The notes under the pieces are model-generated. The model saw only the letters and a list, made by a program, of their open reading frames with translations. It had not been told where the DNA came from and ran no database searches. From contig JADKGF010000011.1 in the NCBI GenBank assembly GCA_016717105.1, forward strand, positions 92,378 to 156,377: 64,000 bases of DNA, written 5' to 3'. This stretch comes from Saprospiraceae bacterium. GTDB lineage: Bacteria > Bacteroidota > Bacteroidia > Chitinophagales > Saprospiraceae. Position numbers and translations under genes: made by a program. Position 1 is the stretch's first letter. Each line of letters begins with the position of its first letter. Positions 1 through 9,233 of the stretch are shown one piece after another.

Positions 1-270
1 TCATGAATTTTTGTTTGTAAAAGTATAGTTGGAGCACCCAAAAGTTCAGTTGGTGCACCGTCACTTATAGTTAGAGCATCCGTATTAACAATTAGAGCAC
101 CGACATTTATAGTTGGAGCGTCCGCATTAACAAATGAAGCACCCATTAACAAAATAGAGCACCGTCATTTATAGTTGGAGCATCCGCATTAACAAATGAA
201 GCACCGACATTTATAGTTGGAGCATATGTATTAACAATTAGGTCTACTTTTTTAAATTAGGATTTTTCAT
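1..270 (-). pseudogene. Possible heptapeptide-repeat ORF, broken and cut by the window edge
   Basis: On the minus strand the 21-nt repeats translate as heptapeptides of the pattern [GD]-A-[PLS]-x-[IV]-N-x, for example GAPTINV-like and DALTISD-like units. An ATG at 270-268 starts MKNPNLKK and would run into the repeats if the A6 run at 248-253 were A7. The 20-nt repeat copy at 145-164 causes a second shift. With both corrected, the frame stays open to the left edge. I do not recognise the protein. It could be a short beta-structured repeat protein, or non-coding repeat DNA with an accidental frame. The multiple-of-three unit and the start codon just upstream favour coding. Confidence 0.3.
19..247. 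repeat. 21-bp tandem repeat, about 11 copies, 42-bp higher order
   Basis: About eleven imperfect 21-nt units run head to tail from 19 to 247. Two alternating versions (ending in ttggagcatcc and aatgaagcaccg) give a 42-bp higher-order period, for example 103-144 against 165-206. One copy, at 145-164, is 20 nt long. The unit length is a multiple of three, and the minus strand reads as a heptapeptide repeat (see the next entry). There are no spacers, so it is not a CRISPR array. Confidence 0.85.
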
Positions 271-485
271 CAAAAGTCTTAAATAAAATTTTCTTACTTG
301 CTAATCTTTAGATTATGGTTCTGTTCTGTACATTAAATTTAACAAAGTAGAATTAATGTTTGATTTCAAAATGAAAATTGGAAAAAGTACGTTGGTAAAA
401 CTTACTTCCAAATCAAAACTTATTTTGTCTAAATTATTAGCCAGTACAACAATGAATTAATAATAGGAGAATAGGGTTTTTCAAT

Positions 486-1898
486 TTAAATACCTATTTT
501 GCTAAATTCAGACTTCAAGACAATACGGGTGACAGAAAGCAAATCTTGTTGGGTCATGTGTGTATTAGAATAGTTTGTATTGATGGCAAGTAAGGCTTTG
601 AGAGAAGTTTTAAATTGTGGCAAATCTATATCACTTACCTTGTAAGCAGCCAAAAGATGCATCCATGGAATAGAAACTGCATAATTGGCGCTATCTCTGT
701 ATCGACCATCTCTTTCTTTAAGTTTAAACTGCTGATAGATTTTAATGACGCCGTTATAATTGGCATTCAAAAGCATAGATTTGATATATGCTGTAAAAAA
801 TAAATGCCATCGATTTTCTAAGATCTCTTTTTAAATGCGGTCAAAAAAACAAAAGCATGATTTTCTGCTTGTACAGATTTGCCGGTATCTATTAGTGCAA
901 ATATGAAGTATGCTGTATGGCCGATTCTATTATGAAAATTGAGAGACTCCTTGGCTATGGGATGTGAATCTTTCAATACTTGTAAAGCATTTTCTGGTCT
1001 GTGAGCTCTAAGTAGGACGGCGGCTAAATTGTTGATGTAATATAAATAATCGTTATTTTTTTCTTTAATAGATAAATACCCATAATATGCTGCTTTTTCA
1101 AAATCTCTCTTAGCTGCATAAAGGAGTAAGTTTTGACTATAGAAATTTACAATAATACGTTTGGAATACATTTTGCCCGATGCCACCAAAGATTCGAAAC
1201 GCACGAACATATTGGCAATGTTTTCATACTGACGTCTATTATGAGCAATAAAAATGATCCTTACCCAAGCTAATAGCCTATTATATCCATCTAGTTTATC
1301 ATTATTGAATAGTGAAGAGAGCCATAAAAGTGCCTCTTCCCCAGCAACATTACTTTTTTGACTATAATCTGTAATGATCTCATGTGTAGTTTCGTGCAGT
1401 TTGTCATTGACCAATCTAGAAAATTCATAATCGGTTCTGAATTTTTGCAGAAACTGATGAACGAGATGGTAGTCTTTGTATCTAAGTCTGATTTGTAAAT
1501 AATGCCTATAATATCTGCTGATTTCGTATATTTTTAGGAAATTGAAATCTGAGGGGATTTGTCTTATGTAACAACTTGAGAAATGCTCTGTCTTCCTTTG
1601 CAGACAGATGATCCGTGAGTATTTCTTTTTCCCAATTTAGAAGCTTTTCAAGGTTGACATCTACATCCAGTTCTCTTAGTACATCAACACACCAAGCTTT
1701 GACATAGCTATATTTCCTTTTGTCTATACTCGAATCAAAGATAATCTTGTGTTCTGGATTTTTTGCTTGGGTTACAATATTTTCCAAGATTTGCTGCTTG
1801 CTGGGATCTTCAAAATGCTGGAAATATATTAAGAAATCAGCTTCTAATGGTAATATACTAGACGCAAACTCGTTAAATTTTAAAAGTTTTCCTTTCAA
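486..1898 (-). CDS. Helical-repeat (TPR-like) protein of unknown function, two frameshifts
   Basis: Three open stretches on the minus strand (1898-1506, about 1500-818 and 815-486) join into one protein of about 470 residues if one A is removed from the A5 run near 1527 and one A is added to the A5 run near 826. The frame is fully open across both joins, and the two shifts compensate. The product is rich in aromatic and basic residues. Its middle and C-terminal parts look like alpha-helical TPR-type repeats (NNLAAVLLRAHRPENALQVL and neighbours). There is no signal peptide or membrane segment, so it is probably cytosolic. It starts 12 nt after the fabG-like gene and is probably cotranscribed with it. 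I do not recognise a named family. Confidence 0.6.
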
Positions 1899-1910
1899 GA
1901 TGTTGATTTT

Positions 1911-2654
1911 TTACAAACTTATTCCACCATCAACGCTTATCGTAGCCCCATTGATATAATCAGCTTCATCAGAAGCTAAAAATGCATTCACATTTGCAAT
2001 ATCTTCGGCATTACCTAATTTTTGGAGCGGTACTTTGGCTTTCATTTTGTCCAAGGCTTCTTCAGGCATTGCGTCCAAAATTTCTGTTCTAATGAAACCA
2101 GGAGCTACTGCATTGACATTGATGCCTTTTCTGCCCAACTCTTTTGCCCAAGTTTTAGTCATAGCAATTACACCAGCTTTTGCTGCTGCATAATTGGTTT
2201 GACCAAAGTTTCCAAAAAGTCCAACAACAGATGAAATGCTGATGATACGACCGTAACCTTTATCTACCATATAAGGCGATACCGCTTTGGTGCAATTGAA
2301 TACGCCTGTCAGATTTACATCGATCACTTGTTGCCAATGGTCGTTGGTCATCTTAAGCAATGTTGCATCTCTAGTAATTCCAGCGTTATTTACTAGTATG
2401 TCTATTTTTCCAAATTGGCCAATAATATTGGTAGCTGCTTGGTTTACTTCATCATAGTTCGCAGTATTCAGTCTAAAAAAATAAGTTGTATATCCCGTTG
2501 TTTTCAATTCATTTACTAATGCTTCTCCTCTCTCTTGGTTAATATCCCAATTGATGACCGTAGCTCCTAAAGAAGCAAACTTGATTAATGTGGCTTTACC
2601 TAAGCCTGATGATCCACCTGTGACTATAGCTATTCTACCATCTAATGTTCTCAT
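1911..2654 (-). CDS. fabG: 3-oxoacyl-ACP reductase / acetoacetyl-CoA reductase-like SDR
   Basis: A 247-residue classical short-chain dehydrogenase. It shows the NAD(P)-binding VTGGSSGLGKA near residue 10, the structural NNAG near residue 89, catalytic Ser in ISSVVG, the YAAAK pair (Tyr and Lys of the SDR triad) near residue 153, and the NAVAPGFIRTE segment typical of FabG. It would reduce 3-oxoacyl-ACP or acetoacetyl-CoA with NADPH. It is the first gene of a minus-strand pair with the unknown helical-repeat gene. The symporter/KAS III/acyl-CoA ligase operon starts divergently 260 nt away, which suggests but does not prove a shared acyl-CoA theme. FabG paralogues are common, so it may serve PHB-like or degradation pathways rather than fatty acid synthesis. 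Confidence 0.85.
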   Translation of the reverse strand: MRTLDGRIAIVTGGSSGLGKATLIKFASLGATVINWDINQERGEALVNELKTTGYTTYFFRLNTANYDEVNQAATNIIGQFGKIDILVNNAGITRDATLLKMTNDHWQQVIDVNLTGVFNCTKAVSPYMVDKGYGRIISISSVVGLFGNFGQTNYAAAKAGVIAMTKTWAKELGRKGINVNAVAPGFIRTEILDAMPEEALDKMKAKVPLQKLGNAEDIANVNAFLASDEADYINGATISVDGGISL

Positions 2655-2915
2655 GATACGCTAATTTTATTACAATAATAATTAAAAAACAATACAAAAG
2701 TACTTATGTCTAGCATAACTATGGAATATTATTAAAATAAATTCGCACTATATGAATAATTATCATAGGCTAATATAATTAAATAAGATATTGTATAATA
2801 ATGGTTTATAAATTAATTATGTATAATAGTCATACCATATATATTGTTATATTATAAATGAAAGTATCAATATATGCTGGATATTAGCATCAAATTTCAA
2901 TAAAATGGTCAAAAT

Positions 2916-4397
2916 ATGAGTTTTGCAGGCGCTACTGGCATATTGCTGATTTTATACAGTCTCACTACCATTTTTTTGGTATATCGAGGTGCGAAATCAA
3001 CTAAAGACATCAAGGACTTCGCACTGGGTAAGGGATTCTCCCCATGGGTAGTAGGATTATCTTTGGCCGCAAGTATTACAAGTGCTGCCACTTTCATCAT
3101 TAATCCTGGTTTTGTAGCCGTATATGGATGGAGTGCTTTTGTAGCTATGTCCGTTGTCTTGCCCCTGGGTTTATTTATTTCATTGATTATATTGAGCAAA
3201 AGTTTTAGAAAATATGGCACCAGTGTGAAAGCGCTGACTATTGCACAGTGGATCGGAAATAGGTATAATAGTCGCAGTTTTACTTATATGATGGCTGTCG
3301 TATCTTTGCTTCTTATCACATTCATTGTCCTTATTTGTGTAGGTTTGACAAAAGTAATTGCCAGTGCTTTGCAAGTCGGTGAGCTTCCAGTTTTGATTGT
3401 TTTAGTTGTTTTTGTATTTGGTTATACGATGTTTGGAGGAGCAAATTCTATGGTGTACACCAATACAATTCAGGCAGTATTGATGGCTATAGTAGCAATC
3501 ATTTTATTGACATCAGGCTTGGAGAATTTTACCGATGGCATTGAAGGATTTTGGTCAAAATTAGATGGTATAGATCCCTTGCTTACTCAAACCTTCAATC
3601 CTAAGAGCCCTTTATTCAGAGATTGGTTTGAAGTAGTTTTTTGCAATTTTGTGGTGGGCATAGCCATCGTATGCCAGCCGCATATCATCACAAAATCGCT
3701 CATGTTGAAGAGCGAACAAGATATCAATCGTTATTTATTTATTGCTATCGCAGTAGAAATTTTATTTTTTGCAGTACTATTTGTCGGGTTTTATGCAAGA
3801 TTACAATTTCCTGATCTGATGGTAGATCAAAAAGCTATGAAACTCGATGGCATACTTTCCACTTATGTGGTTAAAAACTTTTCCATCGGTGTCGGAATAT
3901 TGGTCGTTTTAGGCCTGATAAGCGCAGGCTTATCTACCTTAGAGGGTATTATACAATCGCTATCCACGACCATTTCAAATGATATCATTGCGCCTATGCT
4001 CCGCTGGAATCCGGGTGATAAATCAGTTGCCATTACCAACAAAATTGTGATCGTAATTCTAGGTGTCATCTCTATTGCTTTTAGTTATCAACAATTGCTA
4101 TATCCTAATTTGAGTGTCGGCATTATAGCGCAAAATGGTGTCTATGCCTACTTTTCGGCTGCTTTTGTACCTGTTTTATTTGGCGTTTTCCTCAAAGAAC
4201 CGTCTAAAATTGCTGCATTTTCAGCAGCAATCGTGTCCATTATAGTTCATTTTTCAGTATATTATGGTGGATTGACATCTTACACTAGTGGTGATGTCAG
4301 AAATCCTGCTGTAGCAGCAGCCATTGCCATCATTGCGGCATTGATAACGGGATTGGCCTTTCAATTTTCTTTCAAACAAACCAAAACATCGTTATAA
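2916..4397 (+). CDS. Sodium:solute symporter family protein
   Basis: A 493-residue, strongly hydrophobic protein with about 13 predicted membrane segments. It has the sodium:solute symporter (SSS) N-terminal pattern: a short helix, a cytoplasmic segment around SKDFALG-like residues (here KDIKDFALGKGFSPW), then SLAASITSAATFI. The segment GGANSMVYTNTIQAVLM matches the SSS signature region. It would import a small organic substrate with Na+, but the substrate cannot be read from the sequence. The stop lies 3 nt before the KAS III-like gene, and an acyl-CoA ligase follows, so a carboxylate substrate is a reasonable inference. The upstream 260 nt are very AT-rich and hold no gene. Confidence 0.85.
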   Translation: MSFAGATGILLILYSLTTIFLVYRGAKSTKDIKDFALGKGFSPWVVGLSLAASITSAATFIINPGFVAVYGWSAFVAMSVVLPLGLFISLIILSKSFRKYGTSVKALTIAQWIGNRYNSRSFTYMMAVVSLLLITFIVLICVGLTKVIASALQVGELPVLIVLVVFVFGYTMFGGANSMVYTNTIQAVLMAIVAIILLTSGLENFTDGIEGFWSKLDGIDPLLTQTFNPKSPLFRDWFEVVFCNFVVGIAIVCQPHIITKSLMLKSEQDINRYLFIAIAVEILFFAVLFVGFYARLQFPDLMVDQKAMKLDGILSTYVVKNFSIGVGILVVLGLISAGLSTLEGIIQSLSTTISNDIIAPMLRWNPGDKSVAITNKIVIVILGVISIAFSYQQLLYPNLSVGIIAQNGVYAYFSAAFVPVLFGVFLKEPSKIAAFSAAIVSIIVHFSVYYGGLTSYTSGDVRNPAVAAAIAIIAALITGLAFQFSFKQTKTSL

Positions 4398-4400
4398 ATT

Positions 4401-5406
4401 ATGGCAAGTTCAGAATTCAAAAGAAATGCGGCCATCATAGGTTCCGGCTCGTATGTACCTGAACAGATTGTACCCAACACTTATTTTAATGCCTTGTTAG
4501 GAGAGGATGTCGATACATGGCTCAGAGAAAATGTCCAAATCTATGAACGTCGATGGTGTTCTAAAGATCAAAGCACAGCAGACCTGATAGAGCAAGCTTG
4601 TGTGTCTGCTTTGGAATCTGCCAATATTGGTGCAGAAGATATTGATTTGCTGATAGTAGCTACTGACACACCTGAATTTGTGTCACCATCAACTGCATCC
4701 GTGATTCAAGACAGATTGCAAATGAAAAATGCGGGAACTTTTGATGTGAATACTGCATGTGCTGGTTTTGTAACCGCATTGGACATCGGAGCCAAATTTA
4801 TACAAGCGGATCAAAATTATAACCTTGTAATGGTGGTAGGAGCCTATGCTATGAGTAAGTATCTCAACTTACAAGATAAGAAAACAGTTACTTTGTTTGC
4901 TGATGGCGCTGCAGCGGTAGTACTTCGAGCTACAGTCGAAGATAAAGGCTTAATGCAGAGCAAGTTGCTGACAAAAGGAGAATATAATAGCTGGATGGGG
5001 ATTTATGGAGGCGCAACTCATATGCCTCTATCCGCCGTAGTACTAGAAAATAAGGAGCATCTGTTAAAATTCGTAAAGAAGATCCCAACCCACATCAACC
5101 CTGAAATATGGAGTGAAATGATCAAAAATCTGTGTGCAAAATCAAACATCTTGCCTTCAGATATTGACCATTTTTTCCTTACCCAGATCAATATTAATTC
5201 TATTTTTGCCACAATGGATGTCTTGGGTGTTGATCGGGAAAAAGCAGCCACTATCATGCATAAATTTGGATATACAGGATCAGCGGCAATACCTATGGCT
5301 TTTTGATATCTGGAACAAAGAAAATCGTATAAAATCGGGTGACATAGTTTGTTTTGTTGGTTCAGGTGGTGGATTAGCGTTTGGAGCAGCCTTGTTTAAA
5401 ATGTAA
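4401..5406 (+). CDS. KAS III-like (FabH family) protein, one frameshift
   Basis: The first 301 codons give a thiolase-fold FabH-type protein. The frame stops at 5306 just after a T5 run (5300-5304). Removing one T continues into the expected C-terminus (DIWNKENRIKSGD..., ending GGGLAFGAALFKM), for 334 residues. The nucleophilic Cys is present (NTACAGF, Cys120). At the FabH HQAN position the protein reads TQIN (Thr261 for the catalytic His). At the GNTSAAS position it reads GYTGSAA (Tyr291 for the catalytic Asn). Two of three triad residues are therefore replaced, so it may not be a normal condensing enzyme. It lies between the symporter and an AMP-forming acyl-CoA ligase with very tight spacing, so a joint acyl-group pathway is likely. 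Product unknown. Confidence 0.75.
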
Positions 5407-5416
5407 TAAGCAGAAG

Positions 5417-6892
5417 ATGAGAGTTTGGCAACATGATTGGTTAACACGATGGGCTTTGTACAGTCCACAAAAACTTGCACTTAAAGAGCATGAGACAGGT
5501 GATGATATTACCTATGGTCAGCTCAATGCATATTCTAACAATATCGTCGCCAACCTCCATCAATATTACCATGTTAGGCCTTTGGATAGAGTAGTGGTTT
5601 TGGCTGAATTTTGCATCCCTCTTGTGGCGCTATTTTCTGCTGCACAAAAAATGGGGTTTGCCTTGGTACCTATCAACTATAGACTGTCAAAACCCGAAAT
5701 ACTCGAAATATTGCATGACGCAAATCCTGTGCTCATATTAGTTGAAAAGAAATTCCAACATCTTGTTGACGCAGAATACACGCACAAAACTAAGGATTTC
5801 GCGATGTTAAACTCTTTTTCCAATTTGAATTTAACTTTGGATTTTCAGGTAAACGAAGATGATCCTATCTTTATCATTTATACCTCTGGCACCACAGGTA
5901 AACCCAAGGGCGTAAAATACACGCACAAAATGGCATTCTGGAATAGTATCAATACGTCCATCTCTTTGAAATTGACATCAGAAAGTAAAACCATCAATGT
6001 CATGCCTCCTTTTCATACCGGTGGATGGAACGTATTGCTTCTGCCTTTTTTACATCACGGTGCCTATACATATTTGTGTAAGAAATTCGAACCAAATGTT
6101 GTTTTGGAACAATTAGAACAGCAAAAATGCAATATCTTCATGGGTGTGCCTACGATGTTGGCTATGATGTCTCAGGATCCAAAGTTTGGTGCCATTGATT
6201 TGGCTTCATTAGATTATATGATTGTGGGTGGTGAATCCATGCCCATTCCATTGATCGAAACCTATGCAGAAAAAGGCGTGGCCATTAGACAAGGATATGG
6301 AATGACAGAAGTCGGACCCAACCTCACTTCTTTACATCAAGACGATGCCATTCGTAAAAAAGGCAGCATAGGAAGACCAAATTTTTATGTCAACTATAGG
6401 ATTATAAATGAAGATGGAGAAGATTGTAAAGCTAATGAACCAGGAGAATTATGGTTGGCAGGTCCAATGGTAACACCAGGGTACTGGAATAATCCGACAG
6501 CTACCAAAGATGCCTACGGTGATGATGGTCAATGGTTTAAAACGGGAGATATAGTCTTGGAAGATGACGATAAGTATATATATATCATTGATAGGTTGAA
6601 AAACATGTACATCAGTGGAGGAGAAAATGTATATCCGGCTGAAATTGAACGGGTATTAAGAAAAATGGACGGTATTCATGAGTGTGCAGTAATCGGCGTC
6701 CATGATGACAAATGGGGAGAAGTAGGAAAAGGATTTATTGTGACGCATCATTCGATGACTGAAGAAGAAATCAAAGGCTATTGCACAATGAATCTCGCAA
6801 AGTTTAAGGTACCAAAGTATTTAGTCTTTGTGGCGGAATTGCCCAAAACTGATAGTGGTAAAATAGATAGAAAAGCACTAAAACTTTTATAA
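5417..6892 (+). CDS. AMP-forming acyl-CoA synthetase / ligase
   Basis: A 491-residue member of the ANL adenylate-forming superfamily. It has the P-loop-like YTSGTTGKPKGVKYTH near residue 165, the A5 motif QGYGMTEVGP, the A7 motif WFKTGDIV, the hinge DRLKNMYISGGENVYPAEIE, and the C-terminal PKTDSGKIDRKAL with the catalytic Lys. It would activate a carboxylic acid to acyl-AMP and then acyl-CoA. I chose the ATG at 5417 because an upstream in-frame start would lie inside the KAS III-like gene and adds a Cys-rich stretch unlike the family. It is the third gene of the symporter operon. The chain length of the substrate cannot be inferred. Confidence 0.88.
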   Translation: MRVWQHDWLTRWALYSPQKLALKEHETGDDITYGQLNAYSNNIVANLHQYYHVRPLDRVVVLAEFCIPLVALFSAAQKMGFALVPINYRLSKPEILEILHDANPVLILVEKKFQHLVDAEYTHKTKDFAMLNSFSNLNLTLDFQVNEDDPIFIIYTSGTTGKPKGVKYTHKMAFWNSINTSISLKLTSESKTINVMPPFHTGGWNVLLLPFLHHGAYTYLCKKFEPNVVLEQLEQQKCNIFMGVPTMLAMMSQDPKFGAIDLASLDYMIVGGESMPIPLIETYAEKGVAIRQGYGMTEVGPNLTSLHQDDAIRKKGSIGRPNFYVNYRIINEDGEDCKANEPGELWLAGPMVTPGYWNNPTATKDAYGDDGQWFKTGDIVLEDDDKYIYIIDRLKNMYISGGENVYPAEIERVLRKMDGIHECAVIGVHDDKWGEVGKGFIVTHHSMTEEEIKGYCTMNLAKFKVPKYLVFVAELPKTDSGKIDRKALKLL

Positions 6893-6926
6893 ATAATTAT
6901 TTTTTAATTCATCAAAATCAATTTAA

Positions 6927-7547
6927 ATGAAATCATTAAAAATTTTTGGAATTATGATGCTTTTTGCATCTTTTCTTATCGTAAGCTGTAGTGACGACGA
7001 AAAAGCTACTTGCACAGACGGAGTTAAAAATCAGGATGAAACAGCAATCGACTGTGGCGGCGTTTGTACTGCTTGTGCTACTTGTACTGATGGTATTCAA
7101 AATGGTACAGAAACAGGTATAGACTGCGGTGGAACCTGTACCGCATGTCTAGTCGGGGCTCAAGGTAAATGGAAATCATATCCTGTGGCTCCAATTTTAG
7201 CTAATTTTGCAGATTCTATCATCGCTGTATTCAATACCAATAACACTTACAGCGTGGATCAATGGAGTAAAGGTGCGAAGGTGCAATTAACAGGAACATA
7301 TGGCCAAACAAAATCTAGCGTTGGTAATATTTATACTATAGTTTTAAACCAATCCACACCTACAGTACTTACCGCTGAAGGAATTTTTGAAGTTGCTTCG
7401 GATAATAAAAGTATGAAATATGAAGTAGCACAAACGCAGCCTACGATAGCTGGTGTTACTGCACCGACAGCTGCAGGTGGGTTTGGAAGCACGTCTGGAG
7501 GAGCATTCGGTATAATCAATATTCAGAATTACACCAGAGTAAAATAA
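6927..7547 (+). CDS. Lipoprotein with two Cys-rich CTDGxxNxxETxxDCGGxCxxC motifs
   Basis: A 206-residue protein with a lipoprotein signal (hydrophobic segment, then SFLIVSC with Cys at 21) followed by a linker with two copies of a Cys-rich motif: CTDGVKNQDETAIDCGGVC and CTDGIQNGTETGIDCGGTC, each with a further Cys two residues on. The C-terminal 130 residues resemble a small beta-rich domain of the kind found in Bacteroidota lipoproteins, ending IINIQNYTRVK. It is probably anchored in the outer membrane. The Cys-rich motif recurs in secreted proteins, but I know no defined function. A hairpin terminator follows. Confidence 0.65.
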   Translation: MKSLKIFGIMMLFASFLIVSCSDDEKATCTDGVKNQDETAIDCGGVCTACATCTDGIQNGTETGIDCGGTCTACLVGAQGKWKSYPVAPILANFADSIIAVFNTNNTYSVDQWSKGAKVQLTGTYGQTKSSVGNIYTIVLNQSTPTVLTAEGIFEVASDNKSMKYEVAQTQPTIAGVTAPTAAGGFGSTSGGAFGIINIQNYTRVK

Positions 7548-7558
7548 TATTTTTCTGT

Positions 7559-7613
7559 AAAAGAGAGGAGAGAATACCCATGTAATTTCGCCTCTCTTTT
7601 CTCCAAACTTTTT
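7559..7613 (+). terminator. Probable intrinsic terminator after the Cys-rich lipoprotein
   Basis: AAAAGAGAGG at 7559-7568 pairs with CCTCTCTTTT at 7591-7600 across a 22-nt loop, followed by a short T run (about 7609-7614). The loop is long for a terminator, so confidence is moderate. Confidence 0.45.
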
Positions 7614-7633
7614 TCACTAAATCATCTACTATC

Positions 7634-9208
7634 ATGACCAAACAATTACTTATTTTATGGCTGTTATTGGGTACATGTATCGCTTACACCCAAGAGTCAG
7701 GTAATGAGGGCTTTAGAGGGTTTGATAAAGTAATTCCTACTAAGTCAAATAAGCAGTTACAAGCTTATGTCTATTTTTATCAGCAAAATGTAGCTATGAA
7801 TGTGGCACCTGAAAATGATTTTTTAAAAGGCCAAATAGTAGGTAGATTGTTCGGTGCTAATACCACGACCACATCAAAGGATTTCAAAGCTTTTTATGCT
7901 GAACAAAGAGCCATTCCATTCTTTGTGTACTCTCCAAGTATTTTTGATGGAAAGGCCACTATACGTGCTTCTTTCGAGATCGACTGGACTTGGGGAGATG
8001 TAGCTTATGGAGCCGGTGGAAATTCAGGATCTGCCATTTCAGCAGACCAAGTCAATATTCAAACCCAAAATTTGGAAGTGGAGTTTGTTCCAGCAAAAAA
8101 ATGGACAATAAACCTTGGGCTTCAACGAATGTTTGACACACCACATGATTTGTATAGAACATTCTTTGACAAATTTACAAATACAGGATACAGACTTGCC
8201 TTCTTTGGTACAGATGGTGTCGGAGTAAGTGTAAGAAGACAATCCGACAATAAAAAATTGAAACTTGGCTTTTACAAGCTGTATGAAAATAATGTTGAGT
8301 TGAATGACGATGTGTCAATGTTTGAGTTAAACCAACAATTTACCGTCTCACCTACGTGGAATGTGGGTGCCTCTGCTTACTATATAAGAGATAATTCTTC
8401 CGGGTAAAGGTGGTGTGAGTATTTTAGGCCAGGGATATGGCAGTCTATTGACGAGTTATAATGGGGCCTACAGATTTCCCATTGGTGCCAATCCATACCA
8501 TTCCGATATTCTATGGTTAGGAACCTATTTTTCAAAAAATGAAGACATGATGATGGGAAGATGGTTTATGTCGGGATTCTTCAACTATAATTTGGGTTCA
8601 ATCCGCCAAAAGCACCTACAAGTACAAGTTATGAAAAAACGGTATCTATCGGAGGTATAGCTGCCAATCTGCGTGCTGGATATCGATATGGTCAAACCAC
8701 AGGAGATGCGATAGTTGCCGATATGCTGTTTACCAGTGGTGACAAAAATGGAATGGCAGACAACAAATACAGTGGTGTATTGACATCAAATACATGGGGC
8801 AGCCCCGGTGCCATCTTTATTGGTCATGGAGGTTACCTTTTATTTCCACATGGTAATGTCGTCAACAGATTTGTTGCAGCGGTCACCGATATATCTAATA
8901 TGGGATATGGCGTAGCTGGTGGTACCTTTAATGTATCAAAAGATCTCATTCCCAATAAACTTCATTCAAAGATTGGTGGAGCTGCTGGATTCTCTACAGT
9001 TGAGCCTTTAGGTGGTGGTAGATTCATGGGATGGGAAACCAATGCGAAACTGGGATATGATTTTGGTGCATTCTTAACAGTAGAGGCGCATGGAGCGTAT
9101 ATGGGGTTGGGCGATTTTTATGACAGTACACTGACTAACGGCAACGTTGCACAACGACCTATCAATCCGTGGTTGGCATTTGTGTGTGTTAAATGGTTGG
9201 TATTTTAA
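7634..9208 (+). CDS. Outer-membrane beta-barrel (porin-like) protein, two compensating frameshifts
   Basis: An N-terminal signal peptide (MTKQLLILWLLLGTCIAYTQ) and alternating amphipathic strands rich in Gly and aromatics suggest an outer-membrane barrel of about 524 residues. The frame is lost at a GGG run near 8400-8402 (one G too many) and regained near 8602 (one A missing in TTCAAT). Between them the +1 frame gives a consistent continuation (GKGGVSILGQGYG, then NPPKAPTSTSYEKTVSIGG). Both ends share the same frame, so the two indels cancel. The sequence recalls large porin-like or alginate-export-like barrels, but I cannot assign a substrate. The alpha/beta hydrolase begins 25 nt downstream and is probably cotranscribed. 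Confidence 0.6.
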
Positions 9209-9233
9209 TGAAAACATATTAATAATAATTTAT

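Noticed and set aside
19..247. CRISPR array
   Set aside because: Units follow each other with no spacers and differ from copy to copy.
4401..6892. OleABCD-type olefin biosynthesis cluster
   Set aside because: The KAS III-like protein lacks the His and Asn expected in OleA, and no OleB-like hydrolase or OleD-like extended SDR is adjacent.
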